A stretch of DNA of 6,967 nt from JADJVL01 sp039812765 (GTDB lineage: Bacteria > Acidobacteriota > Holophagae > Holophagales > Holophagaceae), in the NCBI GenBank assembly GCA_039812765.1, contig JBDIBF010000120.1:1-6967 (forward strand). The letters run 5' to 3'. Made by a program: the position numbers and the translations under genes. Positions within the stretch are counted from its first letter, which is position 1, and each line of letters opens with the position of its first letter. The notes beneath the pieces were generated by a model. The model was not told where the DNA came from, ran no database searches, and saw only the letters and a program-made list of their open reading frames with translations. Below, one piece after another: positions 5,781 through 6,967 of the stretch.

Positions 5781-6967
5781 GCTGGCTCGCGATCCGCCTC
5801 GTGCTGCGCGCCCTGCTGCGGGAGCGGGGCCGCGGGCTCCTGGCGGTCCTGACCATCGCCCTGGGCGTCTCGGCCTTTCTCGCCATCCGCCTCGCCAACC
5901 GCGCCGCCGTGGCCAGCTTCGCCGCCTTCGCCCAGGGCCTGGGCCAGGGTTCCGACCTCGTCGTGCGCGCCGAGGCGGGCGCCCTGCGCGAGGAGGGCCT
6001 CGGCGCCCTGGCCGGGCTCCGGGAGGAGGCCTGGCTCCTGCCCGTGGTCGAAGGTTCTTTCACACGGGAGGGCAGCCGGGAGGCTTTCCAGGTCCTGGGC
6101 ACGGACCTGGTGGGGATCGCGAACCTGACCCCGTCGGCCCCGGATGCCGCCGCCGAGGTCTCCCGCGGCGAACCGGGCGAGGCGGCCGGCTTCTACCGCG
6201 GCCTGCAGGACCCCTCCGCCGTGATGATCACGCCCGCGCTGGCCCGCGCCGAGGGCCTCCGTCCCGGAGACCGGCTCCGCGGGTTCGTGAATGGCCGCCC
6301 TGCGACCCTCGCGGTCGCCGGCATCGCCCGGGACGCGGCGAACCGCCCGCCCCTGCAGCGGAGCCTGCTGGTGATGGACCTGCCCGCGGCCCAGGCCCTG
6401 CTCGGCCGCCCCGGGGAACTGGACCGGGTGGAACTGGGGCTGCGGGGAGGCGCCCGCCTGGAGGACCTCGAACGCGCCGCCGCGGCGCTCCTGCCTCCGG
6501 GCTGGGCGGCGGAGGCGCCGGAGACCCGCGCCGGCAGCGCCCGCACCATGACCGCGGCCTTCCGCTTCAACCTCACCATCCTCTCCCTCATCGCCCTGGC
6601 GGTGGGCGCCTACCTCCTCTTCCAGGCCTTCGACGCCGCGGTGAACCGGCGCCGGGAGACCTGGGCCACCCTGCGCTCCCTGGGCTGCCCGCCGACCCTC
6701 CTGAACGCCCTGGTCCTCCTGGAGGCGGCGCTGCTGGGCGCCGCGGGCAGTGCCCTGGGCGTGGTCCTGGGCTGGGGCCTCGCCCAGGGCGCGGTACGCG
6801 CCGTCTCGCGCACCGTGGACACCCTCTACGGGGCCAGCGCCGCCCGCAGCGCCCGCCTGGAGCCCGGCGAAGCCCTGCTGGCCTTCGGGCTCGGCCTCCT
6901 CACCTGCCTCGCGGCGGCGGCCCTGCCGGCCCGCACTGCCGCGGCCACCGCCCCGGTGCAGCTGCTG
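5777..6967 (+). CDS. FtsX-like ABC permease, N-terminal part (runs off the window)
   Basis: This is the membrane partner of the preceding ATPase. The frame is open from ATG 5777, which overlaps the ATPase stop in ATGA, through the last base: 397 residues with no stop. No Shine-Dalgarno is close (GGAGG is 19 bases back), consistent with translational coupling. A first membrane segment (about 20-37) is followed by a periplasmic region (about 40-260) resembling the MacB-type core domain. An FtsX domain follows with membrane segments at about 264-285, 311-336 and 365-383. Between the first two of these, the charged loop NRRRETWATLRSLG (290-303) fits the coupling segment that contacts the ATPase. 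The visible half ends like the first module of two-module YbbP-type permeases of about 800 aa, so a second FtsX module may lie beyond the window. LolC/E- or MacB-like single-module forms remain possible. No substrate can be assigned. Confidence 0.88.
   Translation, partial: MSWLAIRLVLRALLRERGRGLLAVLTIALGVSAFLAIRLANRAAVASFAAFAQGLGQGSDLVVRAEAGALREEGLGALAGLREEAWLLPVVEGSFTREGSREAFQVLGTDLVGIANLTPSAPDAAAEVSRGEPGEAAGFYRGLQDPSAVMITPALARAEGLRPGDRLRGFVNGRPATLAVAGIARDAANRPPLQRSLLVMDLPAAQALLGRPGELDRVELGLRGGARLEDLERAAAALLPPGWAAEAPETRAGSARTMTAAFRFNLTILSLIALAVGAYLLFQAFDAAVNRRRETWATLRSLGCPPTLLNALVLLEAALLGAAGSALGVVLGWGLAQGAVRAVSRTVDTLYGASAARSARLEPGEALLAFGLGLLTCLAAAALPARTAAATAPVQLL

Noticed and set aside
1..6967. 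Search for tRNA or rRNA genes, CRISPR arrays, insertion-sequence ends and long direct repeats
   Set aside because: Nothing of this kind could be recognised by eye; the window is almost entirely ordinary coding sequence.

Overview
The window is GC-rich bacterial chromosome (roughly 70% G+C by eye). It is densely coding and carries six recognisable genes, five complete and one cut by the right edge. I see no RNA gene, insertion sequence, phage gene, CRISPR array or long repeat. The gene set is housekeeping and cell-envelope. A phosphatidylserine synthase and a LolD/YbbA-type ABC exporter suggest a Gram-negative (diderm) organism. My best guess is Acidobacteriota, Holophaga/Geothrix-like, from the general look of the proteins; this is unverified inference.

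Layout, left to right. Positions 1-153 hold no gene I can support. A compact phosphoglucose isomerase gene (pgi, 154-1290, minus) and a UTP-glucose-1-phosphate uridylyltransferase gene (galU, 1346-2218, plus) diverge from a 55-bp gap. galU converges on mnmG (gidA; 2221-4104, minus), with only two bases between the stop codons. mnmG starts at a TTG behind a strong Shine-Dalgarno. Across a 79-bp divergent gap lie a CDP-diacylglycerol-serine O-phosphatidyltransferase gene (pssA, 4184-5038, plus), an ABC ATPase of the LolD/YbbA/MacB class (5097-5780, plus) and an FtsX-type permease (5777 to beyond 6967, plus). The last two overlap in an ATGA, so they form a translationally coupled transporter pair.

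Functional themes. pgi and galU act in hexose-phosphate metabolism: Pgi exchanges glucose-6-phosphate and fructose-6-phosphate, and GalU commits glucose-1-phosphate to UDP-glucose for glycan and envelope sugars. MnmG modifies the wobble uridine of tRNAs with MnmE, which is not in the window. PssA makes phosphatidylserine, the precursor of phosphatidylethanolamine. The ABC/FtsX pair probably moves or releases lipid-linked or hydrophobic cargo at the inner membrane; its substrate cannot be read from sequence.

I did not find a clearly new biological system. The points most worth a second look are the unusually short but catalytically complete Pgi, the two compact divergent promoter regions, the 2-nt convergent galU/mnmG junction without a visible terminator, and the uncharacterised ABC/FtsX pair next to pssA. 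Many long open frames opposite the real genes are side effects of high G+C and were discarded.
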